The position numbers and the translations under genes were made by a program. 64,000 nucleotides of DNA from Bacteroidales bacterium (GTDB taxonomy: Bacteria; Bacteroidota; Bacteroidia; Bacteroidales; UBA3663), in assembly GCA_017449065.1 (NCBI GenBank), contig JAFSKF010000009.1, forward strand, positions 1 through 64,000, given 5' to 3'. Positions 35,458-43,417 of this stretch are shown in pieces; position 1 is the stretch's first letter; the number at the start of each line of letters is the position of its first letter. The notes below the pieces were generated by a model. It was not told the origin of the DNA and did not search any database. It saw only the letters and a list, made by a program, of their open reading frames with translations.

Positions 35458-36653
35458 CTTTTACCGCCAATCTCGCCGTTCAACCATAACTGACCTGGGA
35501 GCAGATCTCCCTCGCGATTTTCAAAATCATCTTCGCTGTAACGCGTGATTTGCGTTTCGTTCATGCCGTTCTTTTCGAATACCAATATATCATCGAGTTC
35601 AAAGGCATTCAACAAAAGAGCCGAATGGGTTGCTACAATAATCTGTGATGACTTTGCGGCACTCTTCATCATCTTTGCTACAGAACGAATCATATCCGGA
35701 TGCAGACACGATTCAGGTTCATCTATGTCAATAAGTGCGCCTCTATTTGGATTATGAAAGATGCTCAACAAAAGCAAATACTTCAATGTGCCATCTGAGA
35801 TATGGAGCGCATCTATGGCATGCGACAGATTTTTCTCACGAAGGGAGAGATACAATCTGCTGCCAAAAACATTATAACCGATTCCTGTAAAATTCGGATT
35901 TATATCGCTCAAACATTCTATTATTTTCTCATACTGGAACGTATAGTTGTTATTCAGGTTGCTCAACAACTGACTTAGGTTCTCTCCTGTGCTTATCAAT
36001 CGTTTAATATCATTGGCTTCAGCAGGCTGACGTACTTTGTCAAAATTAAACTTTGAATATCCGGCAATTGCATTGATGGCCTCTCTTACAACAAAAGACG
36101 GCAGATATCTCTGTGGATCGGTAATCTGCCTGAGCACCAATTCCTGCGCAGACAGCATACCGCTTTCATATTTTTCTACTTCTATACCGCTTTTGGTGCG
36201 AACCGAAATTTGGCCGATGCCATTACGGAATTCAAGATAACTGAATGTTTTTTTCTTTCCACTGCTATCTTCTGAATAAAGCGTTTCACAAAGGGAGTAA
36301 CTTGTGCCATCGCCAATAGGGAATACCGTTATCTTGTAATAAACATCTTTCTTAAAGGGAGAGGTGGGAACACGTTTCCTCAAAACATCGGCATCGAAAA
36401 CGTAGGTTATACTAAAACAATCCGGCTTTTGTTCACCGCACGCATTAACAATTGCATTGTATGTGCCCCACTGCCGAAACAATGCCGACAAACCGCCACC
36501 CGCAATGCCCTCATAAAGCATGGTGATGGCATTCAGAAAGGAAGTCTTGCCACTTCCATTAACACCTACAAGGATATTAACCCCTGTATTCAATTGAATT
36601 GTGTGCTCTCCTTTAAAGGAAAAGAAGTCACGGATAATTAGTTCTTTTATCAT
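35451..36653 (-). CDS. AAA/ABC-type ATPase (OLD/RecF-like)
   Basis: A 400-residue cytoplasmic ATPase with Walker A GVNGSGKTSF (K36), a signature-like HISDGTLKYLLLL, Walker B GALIDIDEPESCLHP and the H-loop ATHS. The N-terminal IKELIIRDFFSFKGEHTI is typical of AAA_15/AAA_21 proteins that sense DNA or phage components. It forms an overlapping two-gene unit with the DUF4276 protein and has its own -7 element upstream. The flanking direct repeats suggest that the pair is a movable cassette. Confidence 0.88.
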   Translation of the reverse strand: MIKELIIRDFFSFKGEHTIQLNTGVNILVGVNGSGKTSFLNAITMLYEGIAGGGLSALFRQWGTYNAIVNACGEQKPDCFSITYVFDADVLRKRVPTSPFKKDVYYKITVFPIGDGTSYSLCETLYSEDSSGKKKTFSYLEFRNGIGQISVRTKSGIEVEKYESGMLSAQELVLRQITDPQRYLPSFVVREAINAIAGYSKFNFDKVRQPAEANDIKRLISTGENLSQLLSNLNNNYTFQYEKIIECLSDINPNFTGIGYNVFGSRLYLSLREKNLSHAIDALHISDGTLKYLLLLSIFHNPNRGALIDIDEPESCLHPDMIRSVAKMMKSAAKSSQIIVATHSALLLNAFELDDILVFEKNGMNETQITRYSEDDFENREGDLLPGQLWLNGEIGGKRW

Positions 36654-36713
36654 ACGATAACAAATAGTTATTAGTGAACTTATAATCTAATAAGAATCCA
36701 CTCAAATCAGTTG

Positions 36714-36721
36714 CAAATCTA
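36714..36721 (-). promoter_or_regulatory. -7 element of the ATPase-DUF4276 pair
   Basis: TAGATTTG on the minus strand, 61 nt upstream of the ATPase start. The -33 position is weak (TTTC). Confidence 0.5.
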
Positions 36722-36824
36722 ATAATTTGTCCGTACATATATGCGAAAATAAAGGTATAATTCTTATTTTTTCTGAATATTTGAAGATTGTTTCGTATAA
36801 TTGATAAGTTTATTTGGCAACAGC

Positions 36825-37000
36825 AAATAAAGTCGTGAAGGATGCAATGCAATCCATCAGACAGGTTGCAAAGATACACTATTTATCTGAGAAACGGAAG
36901 GCACATCTGCTCCCATTGTACGAAGTCGTGGGTTTATTGTATGAAATGCCGAACAGAAATCTTACAAATTTTCCAAAATCATACAAATTCAGGAAGAAGC
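36825..37000. repeat. Dispersed repeat copy B (longest copy)
   Basis: The first 123 nt match copy A; the segment from 36854 to about 37000 matches copy C at 39950-40093, including ATCTTACAAATTTTCCAAAA. Together A, B and C define a unit of about 175 nt, of which B is the most complete. On the plus strand the copies keep an open frame with residues LYEVVGLLYEMP, but without a consistent start. Confidence 0.9.
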
Positions 37001-37076
37001 ATAGGAAAGAAACGCAGGTAACGTTGTGGAATCAGAATGCTTAATGACACTCATGACCTTGACCACTTTGACCGCA

Positions 37077-37118
37077 CTTTTTTGCTGCCCTACAGGGGAA
37101 AATTTGCTGCCCAGTTGG
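37077..37118. repeat. GCTGCCC direct repeat, copy 1
   Basis: Contains TTTGCTGCCC twice, separated by a short CTACAGGGG/AAAA spacer, and matches 37956-37998 almost base for base. The two copies bracket the toxin-antitoxin pair. Confidence 0.9.
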
Positions 37119-37155
37119 AGAGGGCACTCAAAATTTGGTTCTTTTTTTACATTTT

Positions 37156-37187
37156 CTTGTTTTATTTGATTATTTGTCGTATCTTTG
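37156..37187 (+). promoter_or_regulatory. Toxin-antitoxin promoter
   Basis: CTTG, 20 nt, TATCTTTG on the plus strand; the -7 element is perfect and the -33 has one mismatch. The start codon lies 22 nt downstream, so the leader is very short. Confidence 0.7.
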
Positions 37188-37208
37188 CGGCGAAAAAAAC
37201 ATTGGCAT

Positions 37209-37475
37209 ATGAATACAACATTGTCGTTAGAGAATATTCTCCACATGTTAAGTGGTTTGAGCCTCAGCAATCGTCAGTGGCTGGCTGAACATTTGGTAGC
37301 TCCTGAAGAATTGGAGCGAGCCAAACAGCGCAAGAGTGACGAGGAGTTTGTGCATGAGTTTTTAGCAATGCCCCGGGGCAATGATATGTCCGCTGAAGAA
37401 ATGAAGAAATTGTTGCGAGAAAGCCATCATTACGGTCTTCGTGAGATAAATTACAAATATGCAAATGAAGAATAA
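37209..37475 (+). CDS. Probable antitoxin of a PIN-domain toxin-antitoxin pair
   Basis: An 88-residue protein with helical N-terminal LENILHMLSGLSLSNRQWLAEHL and a charged C-terminal half (AEEMKKLLRESHHYG). The ATG at 37209 is preferred over 37185 because the latter overlaps the promoter. It overlaps the toxin start by 17 nt. Small size, charge pattern and position upstream of a PIN toxin support the role; no classical VapB DNA-binding fold is recognised. Confidence 0.75.
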   Translation: MNTTLSLENILHMLSGLSLSNRQWLAEHLVAPEELERAKQRKSDEEFVHEFLAMPRGNDMSAEEMKKLLRESHHYGLREINYKYANEE

Positions 37476-37887
37476 AAAATACCTTCTTGACACTAATATT
37501 CTCATAGAATTCATGTGGGGAACACCTACCATTGTAAGCAAGATTATTCAAACTGGTTTTGATAAATGTTGCATATCTACAATATCCTTGCATGAGCTTT
37601 ATTATGGCGCCTACAATGCCAAGAAGAAGAGCGAGAGATGCTTTCGGGAAGAAATAGCTCGTATAGAAAAGCTCCTTACAAAACTTACTGTTCTACCTCT
37701 TGGCACGAATGGCGAAATTTATGGTAATATCAAATATAGTCTCGAGAAGAAAGGGCTGATTATTGACGAGTTCGATATGGTCATTGCAAGTCATGCAATC
37801 AGCGAAGGTCTAACCGTTGTTACAGACAACCTCAAACATTTTAGCCGCATAGAAGGGTTGAAAGTTGAGAACTGGATGGAGCATTAA
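37459..37887 (+). CDS. VapC-like PIN-domain toxin (RNase)
   Basis: A 142-residue PIN domain. The acidic active-site residues are visible: D11 in LLDTNILIEF, Glu in STISLHELYYGA, Asp in IDEFDMVIASHA and TDN in VVTDNLKHF. PIN toxins cleave tRNA or mRNA when free of antitoxin. The start could also be the ATG 6 nt further on. Confidence 0.92.
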   Translation: MQMKNKKYLLDTNILIEFMWGTPTIVSKIIQTGFDKCCISTISLHELYYGAYNAKKKSERCFREEIARIEKLLTKLTVLPLGTNGEIYGNIKYSLEKKGLIIDEFDMVIASHAISEGLTVVTDNLKHFSRIEGLKVENWMEH

Positions 37888-37955
37888 ATTTTACACCAAA
37901 CTCCTTTATTTTTCAACACCATCAGTCGCTGTCGCATCATCCCAAAATTAGTTAC

Positions 37956-37998
37956 CTTTTTTTGCTGCCCTACAGGGAAAAATTTGCTGCCCAGTTGG
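37956..37998. repeat. GCTGCCC direct repeat, copy 2
   Basis: Second copy of the 37077-37118 repeat, located 69 nt after the toxin stop. Unlike copy 1 its right half also pairs with an inverted arm at 38013-38028 to form a terminator-like hairpin. Confidence 0.9.
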
Positions 37999-38028
37999 GG
38001 AACAAACTTTCTCCAACTGGGCAGCAAA
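37983..38028 (-). terminator. Terminator-like hairpin between toxin and DUF3791 cassette
   Basis: A 16-bp perfect stem (TTTGCTGCCCAGTTGG / CCAACTGGGCAGCAAA) with a 14-nt loop. On the minus strand the stem is followed by TTTTT, so it probably ends the leftward transcript of the 38072-38662 genes. Confidence 0.75.
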
Positions 38029-38071
38029 AAATGCATTATACCGGAAGCAAAGAACCGAATGAAACTTTTTT

Positions 38072-38317
38072 TTACAACAGTTTCTTCTCTCTCATAAATT
38101 CATCAGCCACATACAGGTCACCATAAAGATACAAGCCTGTTGTTTTGTTGTGCAAATCCTCGCAGGTCTTGCTCTCATAGAACATTTGCAAAGCTTTGAC
38201 GGGCTCAATATTCATCCGCTTAGCTAACTCTACAGAGATGGCTCCAATGCGGTTGCTCAAGATAATCTCCTGGATAACTGGAGACTTGACCGGATCATCA
38301 TATTTCCTCTGTTCCAT
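38072..38317 (-). CDS. Small protein of the DUF3791/DUF3990 cassette
   Basis: An 81-residue protein with SVELAKRMNIEPVKALQMFY and TGLYLYGDLYVADEFM, a pattern I associate with the short proteins encoded beside DUF3990 in gut Bacteroidetes and Firmicutes. It overlaps the DUF3990 remnant by 20 nt. Function unknown; an immunity or antitoxin role is possible. Confidence 0.7.
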   Translation of the reverse strand: MEQRKYDDPVKSPVIQEIILSNRIGAISVELAKRMNIEPVKALQMFYESKTCEDLHNKTTGLYLYGDLYVADEFMREKKLL

Positions 38318-38426
38318 CGAAAATCAGATATTTGTCCGTTATTTCTTGACTCAGCAGGCACATCTGGTTGTTAGGCTGATACTCTATAATTTCCGTTCCA
38401 CCATGATATGCTATCACTTCAATCAT
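38298..38426 (-). pseudogene. Internally deleted DUF3990-like remnant
   Basis: A 42-residue frame starting MIEVIAYHGGTEIIEYQP, like the start of DUF3990 proteins, then jumping to NQMCLLSQEITDKYL, which resembles their C-terminal end. Full-length members are about 150 residues, so about 100 central residues seem to be missing. Start and stop overlap both neighbours (ATGA with DUF3791), so the cassette order is intact. DUF3990 is, from memory, related to ADP-ribosyltransferases; this copy would be inactive. Confidence 0.55.
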
Positions 38427-38662
38427 TTCTTTTCCTCCCAGTTGTTAAGACATTCAACTATACCTTCCGCGATATTCTCCCGACTTTCACTATGGAGAAC
38501 CTCATAGTGAGGAATGATGTAGTGTTCTATCATTCCCACTTTCTTCATCCGCTGATATACTTCCTTATAAGAAACATTTAAAAGTCGTGCCGCAGCCTCA
38601 ATGCAAGTAGCTACAAAAGCCATAACAACCTGCGTCTTTGGCACTTCAAGAATATTCTCCAT
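38423..38662 (-). CDS. DUF3791-family protein
   Basis: A 79-residue protein matching DUF3791: a helical FVATCIEAAARLLNVSYKEV followed by IIPHYEVLHSESRENI. It is the first gene of the cassette and is coupled to the DUF3990 remnant by a 4-nt overlap. Function unknown. Confidence 0.82.
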   Translation of the reverse strand: MENILEVPKTQVVMAFVATCIEAAARLLNVSYKEVYQRMKKVGMIEHYIIPHYEVLHSESRENIAEGIVECLNNWEEKK

Positions 38663-38697
38663 CTGGCTACTTCCTGAAAATAAATGATTACTGAGTG

Positions 38698-38705
38698 CAA
38701 AAATA
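38698..38705 (-). promoter_or_regulatory. -7 element of the DUF3791 cassette
   Basis: TATTTTTG on the minus strand, 36 nt upstream of the DUF3791 start. The -33 box is unclear. Confidence 0.5.
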
Positions 38706-38820
38706 CAAAAAAAAATTGAGAGAAAAGTTTTTTTCTTTTTTTTTCAAATAAAAATGCTTCACTTTTATCGGATATCATATATTTTGTACTTCGGAACACA
38801 AGAAAAGAGACACTTTGCAA

Positions 38821-39939
38821 TTATTCTGCAGATAGAATACTTGCCCATTCCATGAGTATGGAAGAAGCCGCCTGTTCTATAGGATGATTGAAACTCGCAC
38901 TCTCTTCGTTCAACTTTTCTACGGTCTTAATCCATTCATCGAGGATAGGGCGAAGTTCTTTTGCGGCTGCCTGAGCCTCATGCTCTTTTTCATAGAAAGA
39001 GCTGTTGGGGTCTCTTTCTTCATATTCCCGATAATAATGCTCTATCATAGAAATAGTTTCCTTTAACGAAGTTTCATAGCTGTCAAAAAAGAATCGCTTG
39101 GCTTTTCTCAGATATGCTCCGGTCTTGTCTCCTTCTTCTCCCGACATAAGACCGAGAACCTTTTGGTACATGGACACGCGAGCCTTCACCAACAGATATT
39201 CTCTTTCCGAACTCTTCATCCCAGAGATAGAGCCTCCCCAGTATTTCATATCGGTCAAATCGTCGAAGATTACTCTGACCTTTTTAAGCATCTGTTCATA
39301 TAGTTGCCATTCCCGATAAACAAGGTTCTTGGCGTTTTCATCCTTACACTTGCTTACCATCTCATTCAGCAACCCATATTCCCTGCATCTGTCGAAAGAA
39401 TAGTTTACACTGTAGAAAACGCTCATGCCGTATGTACTTCCGAAATTGCCTCCCCGTTCCATCAGCCTCAGCCCTTGATTCAACACGGAGTCGGACTTCG
39501 CATAATCGGATATGGAACCGCTTCCGAGAGCATGGGAATCATAATAAACCGACAAATCATGCCTGTAGTTAGACATCCATCGCTCTTCTCTCCTAACTGT
39601 TGCCGGGAAGCTCTCGCTTTGCACATGCAGAAAGAGCCTATCCAACAGAACAAAAAGTTCGGAATTCTCTGAAAATGCTTTATTTTCAATCAGGTGTACA
39701 AGACTATTTTGAAACGATATCGAATCCAAAGAATACAAGTAGTCACCTTGCCTGATGGTAACAGACTTACTATCATCGGGTTTCTCAACAGTCATGCTGT
39801 CCGTCTTAGCAGAAGTCGTACTGTCGGCTGTCTTTACTGCTGTCGTACTCTTGTCAGTTTTCTCTGGGGTAGTATTGCCAGTATTGCTTCCGCAACCCAC
39901 CAGGCAAAAAACGATTGAAATAAAAAATAACTTTTTCAT
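38821..39939 (-). CDS. Lipoprotein of unknown function
   Basis: A 372-residue protein. The start at 39939 gives a clear lipoprotein signal with the lipobox LVGC, followed by a Thr/Lys/Ser linker to about residue 55. The rest is helical and rich in Arg, Glu and Tyr without a recognised domain. The longer opening to 39972 lies inside repeat copy C. The -7 element within that copy may drive it. Confidence 0.8.
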   Translation of the reverse strand: MKKLFFISIVFCLVGCGSNTGNTTPEKTDKSTTAVKTADSTTSAKTDSMTVEKPDDSKSVTIRQGDYLYSLDSISFQNSLVHLIENKAFSENSELFVLLDRLFLHVQSESFPATVRREERWMSNYRHDLSVYYDSHALGSGSISDYAKSDSVLNQGLRLMERGGNFGSTYGMSVFYSVNYSFDRCREYGLLNEMVSKCKDENAKNLVYREWQLYEQMLKKVRVIFDDLTDMKYWGGSISGMKSSEREYLLVKARVSMYQKVLGLMSGEEGDKTGAYLRKAKRFFFDSYETSLKETISMIEHYYREYEERDPNSSFYEKEHEAQAAAKELRPILDEWIKTVEKLNEESASFNHPIEQAASSILMEWASILSAE

Positions 39940-39949
39940 ATATACTCTA

Positions 39950-40093
39950 TCATACAGGTTGCAAAGATACACTATTTATTTGAGAAACGGAAAGAATATC
40001 TGCTCCCATTGTACGAAGTTGTGGGTTTATTGTACGAAATGCCAGACAGAAATCTTACAAATTTTCCAAAATCATACAAATTCGGGAAGAAGC
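39950..40093. repeat. Dispersed repeat copy C
   Basis: About 144 nt matching 36854-37000 of copy B with scattered substitutions; the left 30 nt of B are absent. A minus-strand TATCTTTG (39962-39969) lies 23 nt upstream of the lipoprotein start, so the repeat may supply its promoter. Confidence 0.88.
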
Positions 40094-40101
40094 CGCCGAT
40101 T

Positions 40102-40250
40102 CAGCAGATTTCATTTCTTGCGCTCCGGTGTTGCCACCGACACAGCGGAAACGATTTCCCGGCATCCGGAGTTCGCGCTGACACAGCGGATTTCATTTCT
40201 CGAACTCCGGAGTTGCCGCTGACGGCGTCGGCGCGAACTCCGGAAGATTT
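40102..40250. repeat. Degenerate 41-42-bp tandem repeat with CTCCGGAG cores
   Basis: Three units (about 40102-40142, 40143-40183, 40184-40225) share CAGCGGA, TTTCATTTC and a TCCGGAGTT core, and a partial fourth with AACTCCGG follows. The period equals that of the CCCGAAGTTCGGG array at 11421, although the sequences differ. Base composition is much more G+C-rich than the flanks. Confidence 0.75.
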
Positions 40251-40418
40251 GAAACGCTTCCCCGCGCGTCAGCACGAGGCAAGAAAAAAATTGGGGAATC
40301 ATCGTTGATTGCAAACTTACCCCACTTGTTTGAGGTACGCACATTACAAAAGAGGGACAAACAAAATAGAATTATAAATTTTCAGAATGCTATCGCTACG
40401 GTGTATTGCATTTTTTTG

Positions 40419-40426
40419 TATCTTTG
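40419..40426 (+). promoter_or_regulatory. -7 element of the typA operon
   Basis: TATCTTTG on the plus strand, 31 nt before the typA start; no clear -33 box at the usual spacing. Confidence 0.6.
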
Positions 40427-40457
40427 CGCGGTATTTATTATTTAAGGTAAAAAGTTT

Positions 40458-42311
40458 ATGCAACAAAACGTTCGTAATATTGCGATTATTGCACACGTCG
40501 ATCACGGAAAAACTACACTGGTCGATAAGTTGCTTCATGCGGGAAACCTCTTCCGTGAGAACCAGGCTACCGCCGACCTCATGCTCGATGGCTCTTCACA
40601 AGGTCTTGATTTGGAGCGTGAACGTGGAATCACTATTTTGAGTAAAAACGTTTCCATCAATTACAAGGGAGTTAAAATCAACATCATCGACACCCCTGGC
40701 CACAGCGACTTCGGAGGTGAAGTGGAGCGCGTGCTCAACATGGCCGACGGCTGCCTGTTGCTCGTCGATGCCTTCGAGGGTCCGATGCCTCAGACGCGCT
40801 TCGTGCTTCAGAAAGCCATTCAGATCGGTCTGAAGCCCATCGTAGTGGTCAACAAAGTGGATAAACCGAACTGCACGCCCGACTTGGCACAGGAGAAAGT
40901 GTTCGACCTGATGTTTAACTTAGGTGCTACTGAAGAACAGTTGGATTTCGTGACTATCTTCGGTTCTGCCAAAAACGGCTGGATGTCGGATGACTGGAAG
41001 AAGCCTACCGACAACGTGACCGCTCTGCTCGATGCCATTCTGGAAAACATTCCAGCACCGGAAATCATCGAAGGTCCTACGCAGATGCTTGTCACTTCGT
41101 TGGAATATTCAAGCTTTGTAGGCCGAATCGCCATCGGACGTGTTCATCGCGGTTCGATCAAAGCAGGTCAGGACGTGCTTCTCATGCACCACACCGATGC
41201 CGGCGTAGAATCGAAGAAAGTGCGCGTTAAGGAACTCTTCACTTTCGAAGGCATGGGCAAGAAGAAAGTCGATGAGGTCGTTTCTGGTGATATTTGCGCC
41301 ATGACCGGTATCGAAGGTTTCGAAATCGGCGATACCATCAGCGATGTCAATACTCCGGAAGCCATGCCTCGCATCAAGGTCGATGAACCTACGATGTCGA
41401 TGCTATTCACCATCAACGACTCTCCTTTCTTCGGCAAAGAAGGCAAGTTCGTGACCAGCCGACAGATTCAGGATCGCCTGATGAAGGAACTGGAGAAAGA
41501 CGTGGCATTGCGCGTTGAGAAGAACGAAGCTCGCGATGGCGCCTGGATGGTTTATGGTCGTGGTGTATTGCACCTCTCCATCCTTATTGAAACCATGCGT
41601 CGCGAAGGCTATGAACTGCAGATCGGTCAGCCACAGGTTATCATCAAGGAGATTGACGGCAAGAAGTGCGAGCCAATCGAACAGATGACAATCAACTGTC
41701 CGGAGGAATACAGTTCGAAAATGATCGATATGGTAACCCGCCGCAAGGGCGAAATGATCAGCATGGAAACTCAGGGCGACCGCATTCACATGGAGTTCAA
41801 GATTCCGTCACGCGGCGTGATCGGTTTGCGCACCAACGTATTGACAGCCTCTGCAGGCGAAGCCATTATGGCACATCAGTTCCTCGACTACGAACCTTGG
41901 AAGGGAGATATCGTCCGTCGCGTCAACGGTTCCATCATCGCTATGGAAGGCGGAACAGCCTTTGCCTATGCCCTCGACAAGCTGCAGGATCGCGGCAAAT
42001 TCTTCATCTTCCCGCAAGATGAGGTCTATGGCGGACAAGTGGTGGGCGAACATGCCAAAGACAAGGATCTGACCGTGAACGTTACAAAGTCGAAGAAACT
42101 GACCAACATGCGTTCGAAGTCGAGCGATGAAAAAGCCGCCCTTATTCCTCCGAAGGTATTCTCGCTCGAAGAAGCCTTGGAATACATCAAGGAGGACGAA
42201 TACGTTGAGGTAACCCCCAAGAGCCTGCGTATGCGTAAGATCGTGCTCGACGAACTGGAGCGCAAGCGCATCCATCGTGCTGCCGGCATTGAGGACGAAG
42301 ACGAAGATTGA
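40458..42311 (+). CDS. typA: Ribosome-associated GTPase TypA/BipA
   Basis: A 617-residue translational GTPase of the EF-G family. Motifs include G1 AHVDHGKTT (residues 12-20), G3 [16 protein letters not shown] and G4 VVNKVDKPN, then EF-G-like domains and the TypA-specific C-terminal domain. It binds the 70S ribosome and supports ribosome assembly under stress. The LptF/LptG-family gene overlaps its stop by 4 nt. Confidence 0.98.
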   Translation: MQQNVRNIAIIAHVDHGKTTLVDKLLHAGNLFRENQATADLMLDGSSQGLDLERERGITILSKNVSINYKGVKINIIDTPGHSDFGGEVERVLNMADGCLLLVDAFEGPMPQTRFVLQKAIQIGLKPIVVVNKVDKPNCTPDLAQEKVFDLMFNLGATEEQLDFVTIFGSAKNGWMSDDWKKPTDNVTALLDAILENIPAPEIIEGPTQMLVTSLEYSSFVGRIAIGRVHRGSIKAGQDVLLMHHTDAGVESKKVRVKELFTFEGMGKKKVDEVVSGDICAMTGIEGFEIGDTISDVNTPEAMPRIKVDEPTMSMLFTINDSPFFGKEGKFVTSRQIQDRLMKELEKDVALRVEKNEARDGAWMVYGRGVLHLSILIETMRREGYELQIGQPQVIIKEIDGKKCEPIEQMTINCPEEYSSKMIDMVTRRKGEMISMETQGDRIHMEFKIPSRGVIGLRTNVLTASAGEAIMAHQFLDYEPWKGDIVRRVNGSIIAMEGGTAFAYALDKLQDRGKFFIFPQDEVYGGQVVGEHAKDKDLTVNVTKSKKLTNMRSKSSDEKAALIPPKVFSLEEALEYIKEDEYVEVTPKSLRMRKIVLDELERKRIHRAAGIEDEDED

Positions 42312-43414
42312 TATCGAACAACAAAGACAAACCAAAGGACTTGAAAAAGCTGGATTGGTATATTATCAAGAAGTTTCTGGGCACGTATTTCTTTACGATT
42401 GTCCTGATTCTTGCCATCGCCATCGTATTGGACTATAACGATAAGATGGACAAGTTCGAGGCGCATGATGCCCCCACTTGGGAAATCATCAAATACTATT
42501 TGAACTATATCCCGTATTTTGCCAATCTGTTCGGACCTCTGTTTGTCTTTGTTGCCTGTATTTTCTTTACATCGAAGTTAGCCGGCGACAGCGAAATCAT
42601 CGCCATGCTGGCCTCTGGCGTAAGTTTCAACCGACTGCTGCGTCCCTATATGCTATCGGCAGCCTTCTTGGGCATTCTGACCTTCACCCTCAATAGTTTC
42701 GTCATTCCGCCCACCAGCATCAACCGCATCGAGTTTCTGAACACCTACTGGAAGGACAAACAAAAGAAAGTTTCGACCAACAACCAGTTTATGGTGGAAC
42801 CCGGTGTGGTTGTCTATATGTATATGTTCGAAACCCGAAACAATACGGGGCGCAGATTCGCGCTCGAAAAATATGATGACAAGAAACTCGTATCGCGTCT
42901 GACGGCCGACAAAGCGGAATACAAAGGCGATTACCATTGGGACCTGACCCGTTGGAACATCCGTCATATCAACGAAGACGGAGAAACCCTGGAATCAGGC
43001 TTAAAGATGGACACCGTGATTGCCATCGGACCGGAAGACATCATCTTCCAGAAAAACGATTACGAGAAGATGACCACTCCCGAACTGAACGCCTATATCG
43101 AGAAACAGCGATTTCGCGGCACCGGAAATTTACAGGATTTCGAAATCGAATACCACAAGCGATTTGCAGCCATTGCCACCTCGTTCATCCTGACGCTTAT
43201 TGGTGTGTGTCTGTCATCGAAGAAAATCCGAGGAGGCATGGGCATCAACTTGGGTATCGGTTTGGTACTGGCGTTCGTCTATATTCTGTTCCAAACCGTC
43301 AGTTCTTCGTTTGCCGTAAGCGGAGACATGCCTGTTATTGCGGCCGTCTGGCTGCCCAATATTGTCTTCCTGTTTGTAGCTATTTATCTGTACAAATTCA
43401 AAGCTCCGAGATAA
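42308..43414 (+). CDS. LptF/LptG-family permease
   Basis: A 368-residue inner-membrane protein with TM helices at the N-terminus (KKFLGTYFFTIVLILAIAIV), two more around residues 65-135, a periplasmic beta domain (about 140-280) and three C-terminal TM helices: the YjgP/YjgQ layout of the LPS export permease. The likely start is TTG overlapping the typA stop (TTGA). It moves lipopolysaccharide from the inner membrane with LptB. Whether it is LptF or LptG is not decided here. Confidence 0.9.
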   Translation: MISNNKDKPKDLKKLDWYIIKKFLGTYFFTIVLILAIAIVLDYNDKMDKFEAHDAPTWEIIKYYLNYIPYFANLFGPLFVFVACIFFTSKLAGDSEIIAMLASGVSFNRLLRPYMLSAAFLGILTFTLNSFVIPPTSINRIEFLNTYWKDKQKKVSTNNQFMVEPGVVVYMYMFETRNNTGRRFALEKYDDKKLVSRLTADKAEYKGDYHWDLTRWNIRHINEDGETLESGLKMDTVIAIGPEDIIFQKNDYEKMTTPELNAYIEKQRFRGTGNLQDFEIEYHKRFAAIATSFILTLIGVCLSSKKIRGGMGINLGIGLVLAFVYILFQTVSSSFAVSGDMPVIAAVWLPNIVFLFVAIYLYKFKAPR

Positions 43415-43417
43415 TTT

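Larger units (their letters stand above)
36654..37208. other. Intergenic: two divergent promoters, repeat B and GCTGCCC repeat 1
   Basis: No gene is supported. It contains the minus-strand -7 element for the ATPase pair, repeat copy B, an approximately 75-base stretch without recognisable features, the first 42-bp GCTGCCC repeat and the toxin-antitoxin promoter. Confidence 0.7.
39940..40457. other. Intergenic: repeat C, 41-bp tandem array and typA promoter
   Basis: Divergent spacer between the lipoprotein gene and typA. It holds repeat copy C, a GC-rich degenerate tandem repeat array, about 150 nt with no feature, and the typA -7 element. No gene is supported. Confidence 0.7.

Noticed and set aside
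36628-36879. Short minus-strand frame starting in repeat B
   Set aside because: Covers the ATPase promoter; low-complexity translation of intergenic sequence.
37077-38028. CRISPR-like appearance of the repeated GCTGCCC units
   Set aside because: Only two separated units with genes between them, no regular spacers and no cas genes.
38611-38820. A 69-codon minus-strand frame before DUF3791
   Set aside because: Overlaps the DUF3791 gene in another frame and its promoter; poly-Phe/Lys from A+T-rich sequence.
36825-40093. Insertion sequence ends
   Set aside because: No transposase and no terminal inverted repeats were found near the repeat copies.
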